The notes under the pieces are model-generated. The model had not been told where the DNA came from, did no database searches, and saw only the letters and a program-made list of their open reading frames with translations. The translations under genes and the position numbers were made by a program. Positions 28,098 through 37,000 of a stretch of 64,000 nt of DNA are shown here, one piece after another. Within the stretch, counting starts at the first letter, position 1; the number at the start of each line of letters is the position of its first letter. The DNA is from DAOUJH01 sp965116555. Its GTDB lineage: Bacteria; Chloroflexota; Dehalococcoidia; Lucifugimonadales; QGNO01. Location: contig OZ220698.1 in assembly GCA_965116555.1 (NCBI GenBank), forward strand, positions 930,001-994,000, in the 5' to 3' direction.

Positions 28098-29285
28098 CTA
28101 GCACCCTCCTCGACCAGGCCTGCCAAGCTCCAACTCCCCCACGCGCACTTCTCCTGTCATCAGCTTGTGTAGCAGCACCTTGAACAGCTCCTCCAGCACG
28201 GCGCGCTTGCGACGGTGCAAGTCTATCTTGCGGTCAATGGCATCGAGGATGGCAACGACCTCACGTTGCTCTTCGATTGACGGCATTGCAACCTTAACCC
28301 CAGCGAAGGAGTTTCTGTTAAGTGTAGGAACACTAACCCCTGCGGCGAAGCTTGAGAAATCAAAACTATCAAGGAAGTAAGCCATAAACTCCTCAATGTT
28401 GCCCATGAAGTCTTCCGCAAACAACGTCGTATTGAGTGGCCAATAGACGCCGGCAGAAAACGACACTTTGCCAACGCTGCCACTTCTCCCCACCATGACC
28501 CCAGGAATAGGAATACCGTCTGGATGGCTATCGTGATGTCCTACTATCCCGTTGGAGCCGAACACGGGAACGGGGCCGTCACGTCGTTTGGACACAGGGA
28601 GATCGAATCCCCTTTTCAGTGTGATTGCACTATCAAACGACACAATCTCCCAACTCTGCGGTACCGGCCCGATCTCCGTCTCCTTCTGCGCCTCGCCTCG
28701 CAGCCCGTGAGTAAACAGCGTCTGCATCGCGGCCCGTTTGAGGCTGATTGCAGCGTCTTCACATCTCTTTTGGCCGAGAATAGCGGAACGCACAAGATTC
28801 AAGGCAGTAGCCATTTCCCGCTGGTCTGATAGGGGTGGTAGTGGGATTACTTGACTCAGAACGTCATCATCCCGGACAGCGGGATAACTTGCTCCTGTCT
28901 CCATAGACGCAATGCCATCAGTCACGTCATCAAGCTGCATCGCGAAATAGAGGAAATCCGGATGAATCACAGAGGAGTTTGGCCGAAGAACGCAGAAAGC
29001 GGTCGATACAATCCCACCATCGAGTGATGGTGGTATCTGGGCAATCCGCCGCAGAGCGGGACGGACGGTAGCGAAGACGGTATCGCCGGCCTTCACTATC
29101 TTGCGCGCGCGGCTTGGAGCATTGGCCGCTGAATGCTCCGCTTCATGGACAATTCTGAGTTCATCACGCGAAACCGCAGACACATCGACATAGCGAATCG
29201 AGGAGCGCGAGTCGGTACGAGGCTTCCAAGTTGACCCTCGGACTGTCACTTCTCTAAGGGGACGCCATGTCCATGCTTCGTTCAT
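28098..29285 (-). CDS. hsdS: Type I restriction-modification specificity subunit S
   Basis: The protein has 395 residues in two half-repeats, each a target recognition domain followed by a long helix. The first ends with PLPPLSDQREMATALNLVRS, the second with AMPSIEEQREVVAILDAIDRK, which is the usual dimerisation/conserved-region sequence. It gives the complex its bipartite DNA recognition. The start overlaps the hsdM stop (ATGA), and only a few bases separate it from the following gene. Nothing suggests truncation. Confidence 0.93.
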   Translation of the reverse strand: MNEAWTWRPLREVTVRGSTWKPRTDSRSSIRYVDVSAVSRDELRIVHEAEHSAANAPSRARKIVKAGDTVFATVRPALRRIAQIPPSLDGGIVSTAFCVLRPNSSVIHPDFLYFAMQLDDVTDGIASMETGASYPAVRDDDVLSQVIPLPPLSDQREMATALNLVRSAILGQKRCEDAAISLKRAAMQTLFTHGLRGEAQKETEIGPVPQSWEIVSFDSAITLKRGFDLPVSKRRDGPVPVFGSNGIVGHHDSHPDGIPIPGVMVGRSGSVGKVSFSAGVYWPLNTTLFAEDFMGNIEEFMAYFLDSFDFSSFAAGVSVPTLNRNSFAGVKVAMPSIEEQREVVAILDAIDRKIDLHRRKRAVLEELFKVLLHKLMTGEVRVGELELGRPGRGGC

Positions 29286-31126
29286 CGTAGGTTTACCAAC
29301 ATCCTTGCCAGTTGCGCGTCAATCTCCCGCGCCTCTTTATCGAGATTCTGCATATCGGCAATGATATCAGGAATGGGACGCTGAACTACGTCGTCAGCCT
29401 GTCCCACCCAGCGGCTCGGGCTGAGGTTGTAGTCAGCCTCCTCCGCCTGCTCTCGCGTGATGACGGCCACCTCGCCCTCCACCAGCTCCCCCTTGAGGAA
29501 CATCGCCGCTATCGGGCGGATGTCCTCCTCAGGAACGTAGTTCTTGGGGCGCCCCTTGCCGACGCGACGACTGGCGTTGACAAGCACAATCCTGCCCTTG
29601 CGGGCCTCCGGCTTGCGCTTGGACAGCACGACGATGATGCCGGCGGCGCTGGTGTTGTAGAAGAGGTTGTCCGGCAGCAGTATCACGCCGTCTATGAGGT
29701 CCCGCTCCACAAACCACCTGCGAATGTTGCGTTCTCTGTCCTCGTTCTTGCTGCCGGAGCCTCGTGTCACCGCTCCGGTGTCCAGCACCACAGCTGCCCG
29801 CCCGCGCTCGTTCAGACTGACCAGGGTGTGCTGGAGCCAGGCCCAGTCGCCCTTGCCAGTAGTGACGCCTCCGGCGGTGCGGAAGCGGTCGAACGGGTCG
29901 TTCTCGAAGATGTCCTGGTTGAAGTCCTGGTTCCACATCGGATTGGCGACCACGATGTCGTGGCCGACAATGCGGCCCGCGGCATCCTTGAATCTGGGGT
30001 TGATCATGGTGTCGCCACGCTCTATCTGGGCCTCATCCAAGCCGTGGATGATGGCGTTCATGCGAGCGACAGCGTAGCTGTCGGCCTGCAACTCCTGTCC
30101 ATACAGCCTAAGGGGTACGCCGCTGGTGGGGTCGGTCTCCCGAGCGACCAGTTGGAGCTTGATGAGCAGTCCCGCCGAGCCGCAGGCGTAGTCGTGGCAC
30201 GTCTCGCCTGGCTGGGGGCGCATGATGTGGGCCATGAGGAATCCGACCTCAGTGGGCGTGAAGAACTCACCCGCGCTCTGGCCGGAGCCCTCGGCGAACT
30301 TGCGGAGAAGGTACTCATAGGCGCGTCCCAGAAAGTCGGGCTGCACATCGGCGAGTCCCAGGCGGTAGCGGGGGTCGGAGAAAGTCTCGACGACAGCAGC
30401 AAGCCGGGCCGGGTGGAGGTCGCGTTCTCCGTTGCGCTCCGATGCGAAGTCCACGAGGTCGATGACGCCGGAGAGAGTAGGATTGAAACGAACGACGGCG
30501 CGCATAGCGATCGTCAGGTGCTCGCCGATGTCGCGAGGACGGGTGCTGCGGCCTTGGGCATCGGGGGGCCAGTTGTGCTCCACTCGACCGCTGACCACGC
30601 CCCAACGTGCCTCCGGGGGTAGGTAGAAGCGCAGCAAGTCATGGTCGCTCTCCGCTATTTCCTGGGCTAACACACGGTCGCCGTATTGCTCGGCCATGCG
30701 ATCGATCTCGTCGTCGAACACGTCGGAGAGGCGCTTGAGGAAGAGCAGCGGCAGCAAGTAGTCCTTGAACTTGGCTGCGTCCTTTGCGCCTCTGATTGAG
30801 CAGGCCGCATCCCATAGCATCTGCTCCATGGGCTTAGTGGTGGGTACATCTGCTTTGCGCCGTCGGGATCTCCGCTGAGTCACACGGGCCGCTGACTCCA
30901 CCTCGTCCACTACTGGCTCAGTGATGTCAATGCCCGCCTCCGCAGCAAGCGCTGTGATGGCCGTCCGCGCCGCCCTCTGTGGTGTGATGTTCCCACCCTC
31001 CCATCGGTTCACCGTAGCGAACGACACACCGAGCCGCTCAGCAAGCTGCTCCTGCGTCAGGTCCAGGCTTACGCGGATGGCTTGTAAGGTTGGACTGATG
31101 GACTGCCTATCTGTTATATTTGTCAT
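29282..31126 (-). CDS. hsdM: Type I methyltransferase subunit M with N-terminal XRE HTH
   Basis: The protein has 614 residues. The N-terminal ~60 residues form an XRE helix-turn-helix (LTQEQLAERLGVSFATVNRW), fused to an otherwise normal HsdM. It has an N-terminal helical domain (about 100-220), motif I for SAM binding (DYACGSAGLL, about 340), catalytic NPPF-type motif IV in the variant form ANPMWNQDF (about 405), and C-terminal helices. The enzyme methylates adenine at the site read by HsdS. The ATG at 31126 is chosen because a strong promoter ends 6 bp before it. The HTH could make HsdM its own repressor. Confidence 0.93.
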   Translation of the reverse strand: MTNITDRQSISPTLQAIRVSLDLTQEQLAERLGVSFATVNRWEGGNITPQRAARTAITALAAEAGIDITEPVVDEVESAARVTQRRSRRRKADVPTTKPMEQMLWDAACSIRGAKDAAKFKDYLLPLLFLKRLSDVFDDEIDRMAEQYGDRVLAQEIAESDHDLLRFYLPPEARWGVVSGRVEHNWPPDAQGRSTRPRDIGEHLTIAMRAVVRFNPTLSGVIDLVDFASERNGERDLHPARLAAVVETFSDPRYRLGLADVQPDFLGRAYEYLLRKFAEGSGQSAGEFFTPTEVGFLMAHIMRPQPGETCHDYACGSAGLLIKLQLVARETDPTSGVPLRLYGQELQADSYAVARMNAIIHGLDEAQIERGDTMINPRFKDAAGRIVGHDIVVANPMWNQDFNQDIFENDPFDRFRTAGGVTTGKGDWAWLQHTLVSLNERGRAAVVLDTGAVTRGSGSKNEDRERNIRRWFVERDLIDGVILLPDNLFYNTSAAGIIVVLSKRKPEARKGRIVLVNASRRVGKGRPKNYVPEEDIRPIAAMFLKGELVEGEVAVITREQAEEADYNLSPSRWVGQADDVVQRPIPDIIADMQNLDKEAREIDAQLARMLVNLR

Positions 31127-31132
31127 GTTTGC

Positions 31133-31162
31133 ATTATAGCCACTTGCCGAAAAGGAGGTCAA
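31133..31162 (-). promoter_or_regulatory. hsdM promoter, leaderless
   Basis: On the minus strand TTGACC (31162-31157), 18-bp spacer, TATAAT (31138-31133). The -10 box is 6 bp from the ATG at 31126, so transcription should start at or next to the initiator codon. The box pair is close to the sigma-70 consensus. Confidence 0.75.
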
Positions 31163-31207
31163 CCTCAGGCTCTTTCAATTCGATCGAGGACGGAGATAAA
31201 GGAAGAC

Positions 31208-32086
31208 ATGGCTATTCCAGAATCCCAACTTAGTACATGGTCCCATCACGGGGCGCAGGACTCCGCCAAACGCACTCATGAAGCAATCAGGAGAGCTCTG
31301 GACGCCTACCGATGGCCCCAGGGCATGACCTACGATTTCTACCTACAGGGCTCCTACCGGAACGATACCAACATCCGAGGAGACAGCGACGTCGATGTAG
31401 TGCTGGAGATGACCTCGGCGTTCAAGCATGACACTAGTTCGCTTTCTCAATACGAGCAGCAGGCGCTTGCCTCGTCCTTCCAGCCAGCCACCTACGATTG
31501 GAATGACTTCCGACGTGAAGTACTCAAGGCCCTAGAGGGCGGATTCGGCAAATGGATGGTGGCACAGGGCAACAAATCGATTAAGCTGAAGGCTGACCCA
31601 CCGAGGCTGGCGGCCGACGTGGTTGTCTGCATAGGGCACCGGCATTATGGCACCTCCTACTCATACGTAGAAGGCATCACTTTCTACGCTCTCCAAGACA
31701 GGCGCTGGATCGTCAACTACCCCAAAGAGCACTACAAGAACGGTGCCACCAAAGGCAGTGGGACAAGCGACCGATACAAGCGAACTGTGCGAATGTTCAA
31801 GAATGCCCGGAATCACTTGGAGTCCACAGGCAGGATCAGCGCTGGCCTTGCCCCGTCCTACTTCGTCGAGTGCCTCATCTACAATGCGACAGACGCAGCG
31901 TTTCAGCACAGCTTCCAAGAAACCTACCGCTCCATCGTCAACTGGATGGTGCAGAACGACCTCGATAGGCTCATCTGCCAGAATGGGCAGCAGTGGTTGT
32001 TCGGTCCGTCTCCTGAACAGTGGTCAGTGGAGGATGCAAAGGCTCTTGCGAATGAGCTGGTATCCCTGTGGAACAACTGGAGGTAG
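31208..32086 (+). CDS. CD-NTase (CBASS nucleotidyltransferase)
   Basis: The protein has 292 residues. LQGSYRNDTNIRGDSDVDVV (about 46-65) gives the nucleotidyltransferase signature: Gly48-Ser49, then Asp61-x-Asp63; the third acidic residue is Asp137 in RLAADVVV. The C-terminal half is the helical OAS-like domain. This is the layout of SMODS/CD-NTase enzymes, which make cyclic oligonucleotides on phage infection. The effector gene follows after 9 bp. It is divergent from the restriction operon, sharing a 45-bp promoter region. No Cap2/Cap3 ubiquitin-like genes are adjacent, so this would be a minimal (type I-like) CBASS. Confidence 0.9.
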   Translation: MAIPESQLSTWSHHGAQDSAKRTHEAIRRALDAYRWPQGMTYDFYLQGSYRNDTNIRGDSDVDVVLEMTSAFKHDTSSLSQYEQQALASSFQPATYDWNDFRREVLKALEGGFGKWMVAQGNKSIKLKADPPRLAADVVVCIGHRHYGTSYSYVEGITFYALQDRRWIVNYPKEHYKNGATKGSGTSDRYKRTVRMFKNARNHLESTGRISAGLAPSYFVECLIYNATDAAFQHSFQETYRSIVNWMVQNDLDRLICQNGQQWLFGPSPEQWSVEDAKALANELVSLWNNWR

Positions 32087-32095
32087 TCTCATCGA

Positions 32096-32674
32096 ATGCA
32101 CTCCTACGAGATAGAAGGCCGTGGGAAAGTGGTGATAGCGATCGCTGCCGCCAGCATCCTGATAGTTTGGCTCATTCACATCGTGCTGGACGTCATCGAC
32201 TTCGACCCGCAGTGGTGGTTGAGCGCACCCTCATTTGCGGGGCTTTACTCTGGCCTGTACTGGTTGTTCGATCGCTACGTGTGGAAGCTCGGTCTGTTCA
32301 GAAAGCTCAATATTGTCCAACTTCCCAATCTCAACGGGAAGTGGGTTGGCGAGGTCAAGTCCTCCTACAGCCAGGATGGTAGTGCCCACTCGGTCTCCGT
32401 AGTCATCTTGCAGCGATGGTCGAAGATGCTCGTTAGGCTGGAGAGTGAACATTCTCGCTCTCGAAGCATTACGGCCAGTCTGAGGATCGCTGACCTTCCC
32501 AATCCCGAGCTGTCCTACCAGTACGTGAACGAGCCCAAGTCGGATGCTCCAGGCACAATGGAGATGCACCGGGGCACTGCAAATCTAGAGCTCACCGGCT
32601 CAGGGCTTGAGGGCGACTATTACACGGGGCGTGGGAGAGGAGAGGTAGGAACAATTGGACTTCGCAAGGCGTGA
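32096..32674 (+). CDS. 2TM plus beta-barrel effector, Cap15-like
   Basis: The protein has 192 residues. Two transmembrane helices (about 10-30 and 40-60, with short cytoplasmic turn) precede a soluble beta-rich domain that opens with LPNLNGKWVGEVKSSY (about 80) and ends in GDYYTGRGRGEVGTIGL. This is the arrangement of SMODS-associated 2TM/beta-strand-rich effectors (Cap15), which bind the cyclic nucleotide and oligomerise in the membrane to disrupt it. Directly downstream of a CD-NTase, the role is well supported by context. Confidence 0.85.
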   Translation: MHSYEIEGRGKVVIAIAAASILIVWLIHIVLDVIDFDPQWWLSAPSFAGLYSGLYWLFDRYVWKLGLFRKLNIVQLPNLNGKWVGEVKSSYSQDGSAHSVSVVILQRWSKMLVRLESEHSRSRSITASLRIADLPNPELSYQYVNEPKSDAPGTMEMHRGTANLELTGSGLEGDYYTGRGRGEVGTIGLRKA

Positions 32675-32748
32675 CGCCACCGCGAGACGAGCGGTGGAGG
32701 CAGGTTGGTCACATTCTGAAAATCGAAGTGAGGAGGTAGGACTGGACA

Positions 32749-33489
32749 GTGAATCCCATATTTCAAGACATACTTGAGGACTATGCCGGCGGGGTGCTCA
32801 GTGGACTCCAGGAGGCATTTGAAATGCCTATTCTTAACTTCAGGCGAGACCTCTATCCCTCACTGTCTCTTCTGGATTCGCAAATTCCTGGAATTGGGAT
32901 GCAGTACGCGGTTTGGAGTAAGACAACACCCCACTACCCCTTCTCTCAGGAATTTGATGGTGTGGTCAGACCTCTGAGGTACATTCCTTACTATCTCGCA
33001 TCAGGCGTATCGTTCAAAATGATAGCGCGGCATATAGTAGTGAATTCAGGTGGGCATCTAGAAGAGTGCGTTAAGGAACTTTGCAGGGTCAGAGGTACTC
33101 CAAGCAAGTATTACAGTCACATCCCCTTGGGAGGCCTGGCGAACAGCAGTCACGTCCGATTACTCTTGGGCCCAATGCTTGCCGATGCAATCAGCCAGTT
33201 CTCTCGCATCTCTTGGAATCAGGCCAAGCATCAATATTCGGATGGGTATCCGAGGTCGGTTATCTCTGTTGAAGACGCCATTGGAAGCTATTTTGTGGTG
33301 AGGGCACTTGGAGCAAAGATTCTTGTGATCGCCGGTAGGATGGAAGCTCTCACCAAGGCAATTGATGATGCCAAGGCCAATGGACGACTTTACGTTACGG
33401 GAGAACTGCCTACGGTTCTGGATGACGACACACCGTGGTCTGTGAGTGACATTGACTTCGCAGATCAAGATGATCCGCAAGAATGGTAG
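32749..33489 (+). CDS. Unknown protein downstream of the CBASS pair
   Basis: The protein has 246 residues from a GTG with AGGAGGTAGG upstream. It is mixed helical with no transmembrane segment or catalytic signature recognised. The C-terminus is acidic (DDDTPWSVSDIDFADQDD). It is separated from the effector gene by 74 bp and on the same strand, so it may be a third CBASS-linked component or an unrelated passenger. Its function is unknown. Confidence 0.55.
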   Translation: MNPIFQDILEDYAGGVLSGLQEAFEMPILNFRRDLYPSLSLLDSQIPGIGMQYAVWSKTTPHYPFSQEFDGVVRPLRYIPYYLASGVSFKMIARHIVVNSGGHLEECVKELCRVRGTPSKYYSHIPLGGLANSSHVRLLLGPMLADAISQFSRISWNQAKHQYSDGYPRSVISVEDAIGSYFVVRALGAKILVIAGRMEALTKAIDDAKANGRLYVTGELPTVLDDDTPWSVSDIDFADQDDPQEW

Positions 33490-34018
33490 GCCCGGCAATT
33501 GCTTGGTGACGACTTAGGAACTGAGGGACGAACAACTGCCGTTGCAGTGACTGCCGCGTTTTCTTACCTGGAAATCTTATCAAGTCCACCCCGCATGATG
33601 GGTGATACCGGCACCAACTGATAGGTACAATCCTTCAACGGGTTGGCATAACGACGGACACCAGTAGCTATTCTCGCTTTGTAATACAGCAGAAATCTTT
33701 GCTCCAGCGGGTCTGGGGTCCAGAGGGTCGGCTACCGCATGGCGGAGCAGGAGGGGCTGGAACCAGACGAGGAGTGAGATTGAATCTTTGCCCACTTCCT
33801 CTAGGGTTTCGTACGACGGGGTGGGAAGTAGGCTCAGCCTAAAGAGCCAGCGTGAAGGTAAACGAGAAGGTTTTTGATTTTATCAAAGTCTGGTGGAGCC
33901 TGTAGGGCCTGACACGCGTTAGCGCCTCGATAGGACCCGTGGGCGCGTCACTGATCAGCTTGAATACCCAAGCCAGGATCACCATCACGGCCACAACAAG
34001 GTAGAACGGCCTTTGAGT
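33490..34018. other. Intergenic, no supported gene
   Basis: A minus-strand stretch (about 33890-34020) encodes a single hydrophobic helix (YLVVAVMVILAWVFKLI) in an open frame without a credible start. It may be a decayed small membrane protein. No terminator was recognised. Confidence 0.35.
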
Positions 34019-34048
34019 TTGATTGCACCATAAACCTCGTAGTATACT
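34019..34048 (+). promoter_or_regulatory. Promoter of the large HTH-NTPase gene
   Basis: TTGATT (34019-34024) and TATACT (34043-34048) are 18 bp apart. The predicted start lies at about 34055, inside the palindrome at 34053-34069. Confidence 0.6.
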
Positions 34049-34052
34049 TATA

Positions 34053-34069
34053 GTGACCACAATGGTCAC
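34053..34069. promoter_or_regulatory. Palindromic operator at the transcription start
   Basis: GTGACCA - CAA - TGGTCAC, perfect 7-bp arms with a 3-bp centre, right at the predicted +1. Together with the HTH at the N-terminus of the downstream protein it suggests autorepression. Confidence 0.6.
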
Positions 34070-34091
34070 CTTTCTCCGGTTGAAGGTTTTT

Positions 34092-37000
34092 ATGTCCAAA
34101 CACAAGCCTGATATCGCTCCCGAGGAAATCCGTGCCATCCGGAGACAACTCGGCCTCTCGCAGACCGAGGCAAGCGAACTCATCGGTGGTGGCCCCCGCG
34201 CTTTCACGAAGTACGAGGCAGGAACCGTCAAGCCAGCCGCCAGCGTCATCAACCTGCTGCGGATTCTAGAGGCCAACCCAGCTGCAATTAAAGCACTGCG
34301 TGGGGATAGGAGTCTCCCAATAGCCGCTAGCACGTTTTCGCCGTTCGACGTGACCGGCGAGGACATTGCGGCGCTGAGCGAACATACTCTCCCAGAGTTC
34401 GTCCGTCGTCTGCTGGATGCCGAGGCCGAGGCTAACGACCTCCCCGCCTACGGCGTCCACGTGGCCAGCAACATCTATGCCGCAGACGGAGGAGAAGACG
34501 GACGGATCACATGGGAGGGAGGCCCAACCCGTACGCCTTTCCTTCCTTCTCGGCTCTGCCAGTTCCAATTTAAGGCTGGCGAGATATCGCCAGCCGAAGC
34601 GGCCAGTGACGTCCTGACGAAGGAGCGCACCGTTAAAGACATGGTGTTGTCGGTTCTTGAGGAGGGCGGCCACTACATCATGCTTTGCTCTCAGCGGTAC
34701 ACCCAAAGGCAGATCGAAGCGCGAGAAGGCCGCATTCGCGAGGCACTCCGTAAGGCTGGCATAGATATCGATGACGACCAAGTCGACTTTCGGGACGCCG
34801 ACCAGATCGCCACCTGGACGAAGCGTCATCCATCCATCGCCTTGTGGGTTAGAGAGCAGACCCGGCCCGGCATCATTGGTCCGTTCCGTTCTTGGAGCCA
34901 CTGGTCCAGACGCGCCGAGCACCGCAACTCTCCTTGGGTAGAAGATGAGCGGTTGCCCATCTTGCAAGCCCACCTGCAGGAGCAACTAACGAAGTCGCGT
35001 AAGGTCATTCGCTTAGTAGGACTGTCAGGCATCGGCAAATCGCGTCTCGTGCTTGAAGCCCTTGGTAGGGAGGAGAGCAAGGTGGCAGGACGTTTCCTCA
35101 GCGACATCGTGATGTACGCCGTTCTATCCGAGGTGGGTAGTGAGGCCATCAACTCCGCTGCTGAGAACCTGGCGGATTCCGGTAGGCGCGGAGTCCTAGT
35201 GGTTGACAACTGTGACCCCGAGACCCACCGGGTCCTTACCGGCATGGTGTTGCGCGAAAACAGCCGCCTCTCGCTGGTCACCATCGACGACGAGATTCCT
35301 ACTGGAACGCTGGACGAGACGACGCTGAAGATTGACGAGGCGTCCTCCTCCGTGACCGAGGGGATCATCAATCACGTCTCGCGTAATCACCCGCCGGAGG
35401 ACCAGCGTCGTCTCGCCCGCTTCTCCAAGGGCTTCCCAGAGGTCGCCATACGCATTGGAAAGGCGTGGGACGAATCGATTCCCATTGCCCATGCTGCGAA
35501 CGACACCCTAGTCGAGACCTTCGTACTAGGACGCAGGCCCCGAGAGCCTGAGTTGCTGCTGAGATCCGCCGCTTTGCTAGCTGCATTCGGTCCGGTCCGA
35601 GTGGAGCATCCGGCCGACGGACAGATGGAGATAGCGCCTCCTGTTTATTGCCCACTCAGCGAGATCGCTAGTCTAGGACGCGGCCTCACTCACGACGACC
35701 TTCACTTCGCCGTCAAGCAGCTTGCCATGCGGGGCACCGTCAAACGCCAAGGACGACTTGCCATCCTCCAACCTCGCCCTATAGCCATGAAACTGGCTGA
35801 ACAACAGTGGGAGGAGTGGGGTCCGGACATACGGGATCGGGTGTTGTCTGGCGGTATCAACCCTGGCCTCAAGACCCAGGCAGCCCGCCAGCTCGCATTC
35901 CTCAACACGACCGAAGTTTCCCGTGAAGTCGTAGAGCAAGTTTGCCGCGTCAACGGCCCCTTTGATGGCTTTGCAGGCCTTTCTCAACCTGGACACGCGA
36001 AGGTGCTATCGGCCCTTGCCGAAATCAGCCCCGAAGTAGTTGCAGACCAGATAGAGCGCTCTGTGAAAGGGGTCGAAGACCTCTCGCAGGTCAGAGACGA
36101 TGTGCGTCGAAATCTCGTCCAAGCGCTGGAAAGGATCGCCTTCCATCCCGATACCTTCGAGGCCGGCGCGCGTCTTCTCCTACGCCTGGCTGTTGCCGAA
36201 AACGAGACATGGGCCAACAACGCTACCGGCCAGTTCACGAATCTCTTCCCCATGCTCCTAGGTGGTACGGCGGCCGACGGCAATACCCGTCACTCTTTTC
36301 TTGATGAAATCGCATCCCCGAACGATTCGGCCCAGCGAGTGATCGTCGCCGAGGCCCTGATTGCTGGCTGCAGGACGCATCACTTCTATCGCATGGCGGG
36401 GGTGGAGACCCAGGGAGCGCGTCCTGCAATGGAGTCTTGGCACCCTGCCACAAGCGGCGAGGCAGCCGAGTATATTCAGGGGTGCGTGATGCGCCTCGTC
36501 CCTTTCGCTATCGAGGACGACAAGGCAGGCGCCATTGCCCGCTCAGGTCTTGGGCAGGCTTTACGACCTCTGGTCTTGGGAGGGTTCATTGATACCGTTG
36601 AAACAGTGACCTATCAAGTGAGCACTAGTGGACCCTATTGGCCGCAGGCTGTTTACAGCCTGCGTGCTGTGCTCGCCTACGATGCCGAATGCATCAGCCC
36701 TAAAGAAATGGATCGAGTCAGGGCGTTGGTCGTAATGTTGGAGCCTAAGACCCTGGAATCGCGCATACGTTCGCTCGTCACAGAGATGTCTTGGGACTAC
36801 CTTGTAGATGAAGAATTAGACCTTCAGAAACTACTCCAACGCCAGAATATGGCCGTGCGCGAACTGGCGTTGGAGTTGCTGGAGCAGCCTCATGTACTTT
36901 CGGGAGCTTTGCCGGGACTCAGCCGTGGCGAGCAACGGATGGCTTACGTCTTCGGAAAGGCTGTAGCTGAGTCCGACAGCTCGCCATTAGGATGGTTGGA

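Noticed and set aside
29312..30622. 436-codon plus-strand frame across hsdM
   Set aside because: Antisense to a conserved methylase; its length is due to GC-rich third positions on the opposite strand.
32749..33489. Bacterial gasdermin or peptidase effector next to CBASS
   Set aside because: No N-terminal Cys and pore-forming beta pattern of gasdermins and no protease motif in the sequence.
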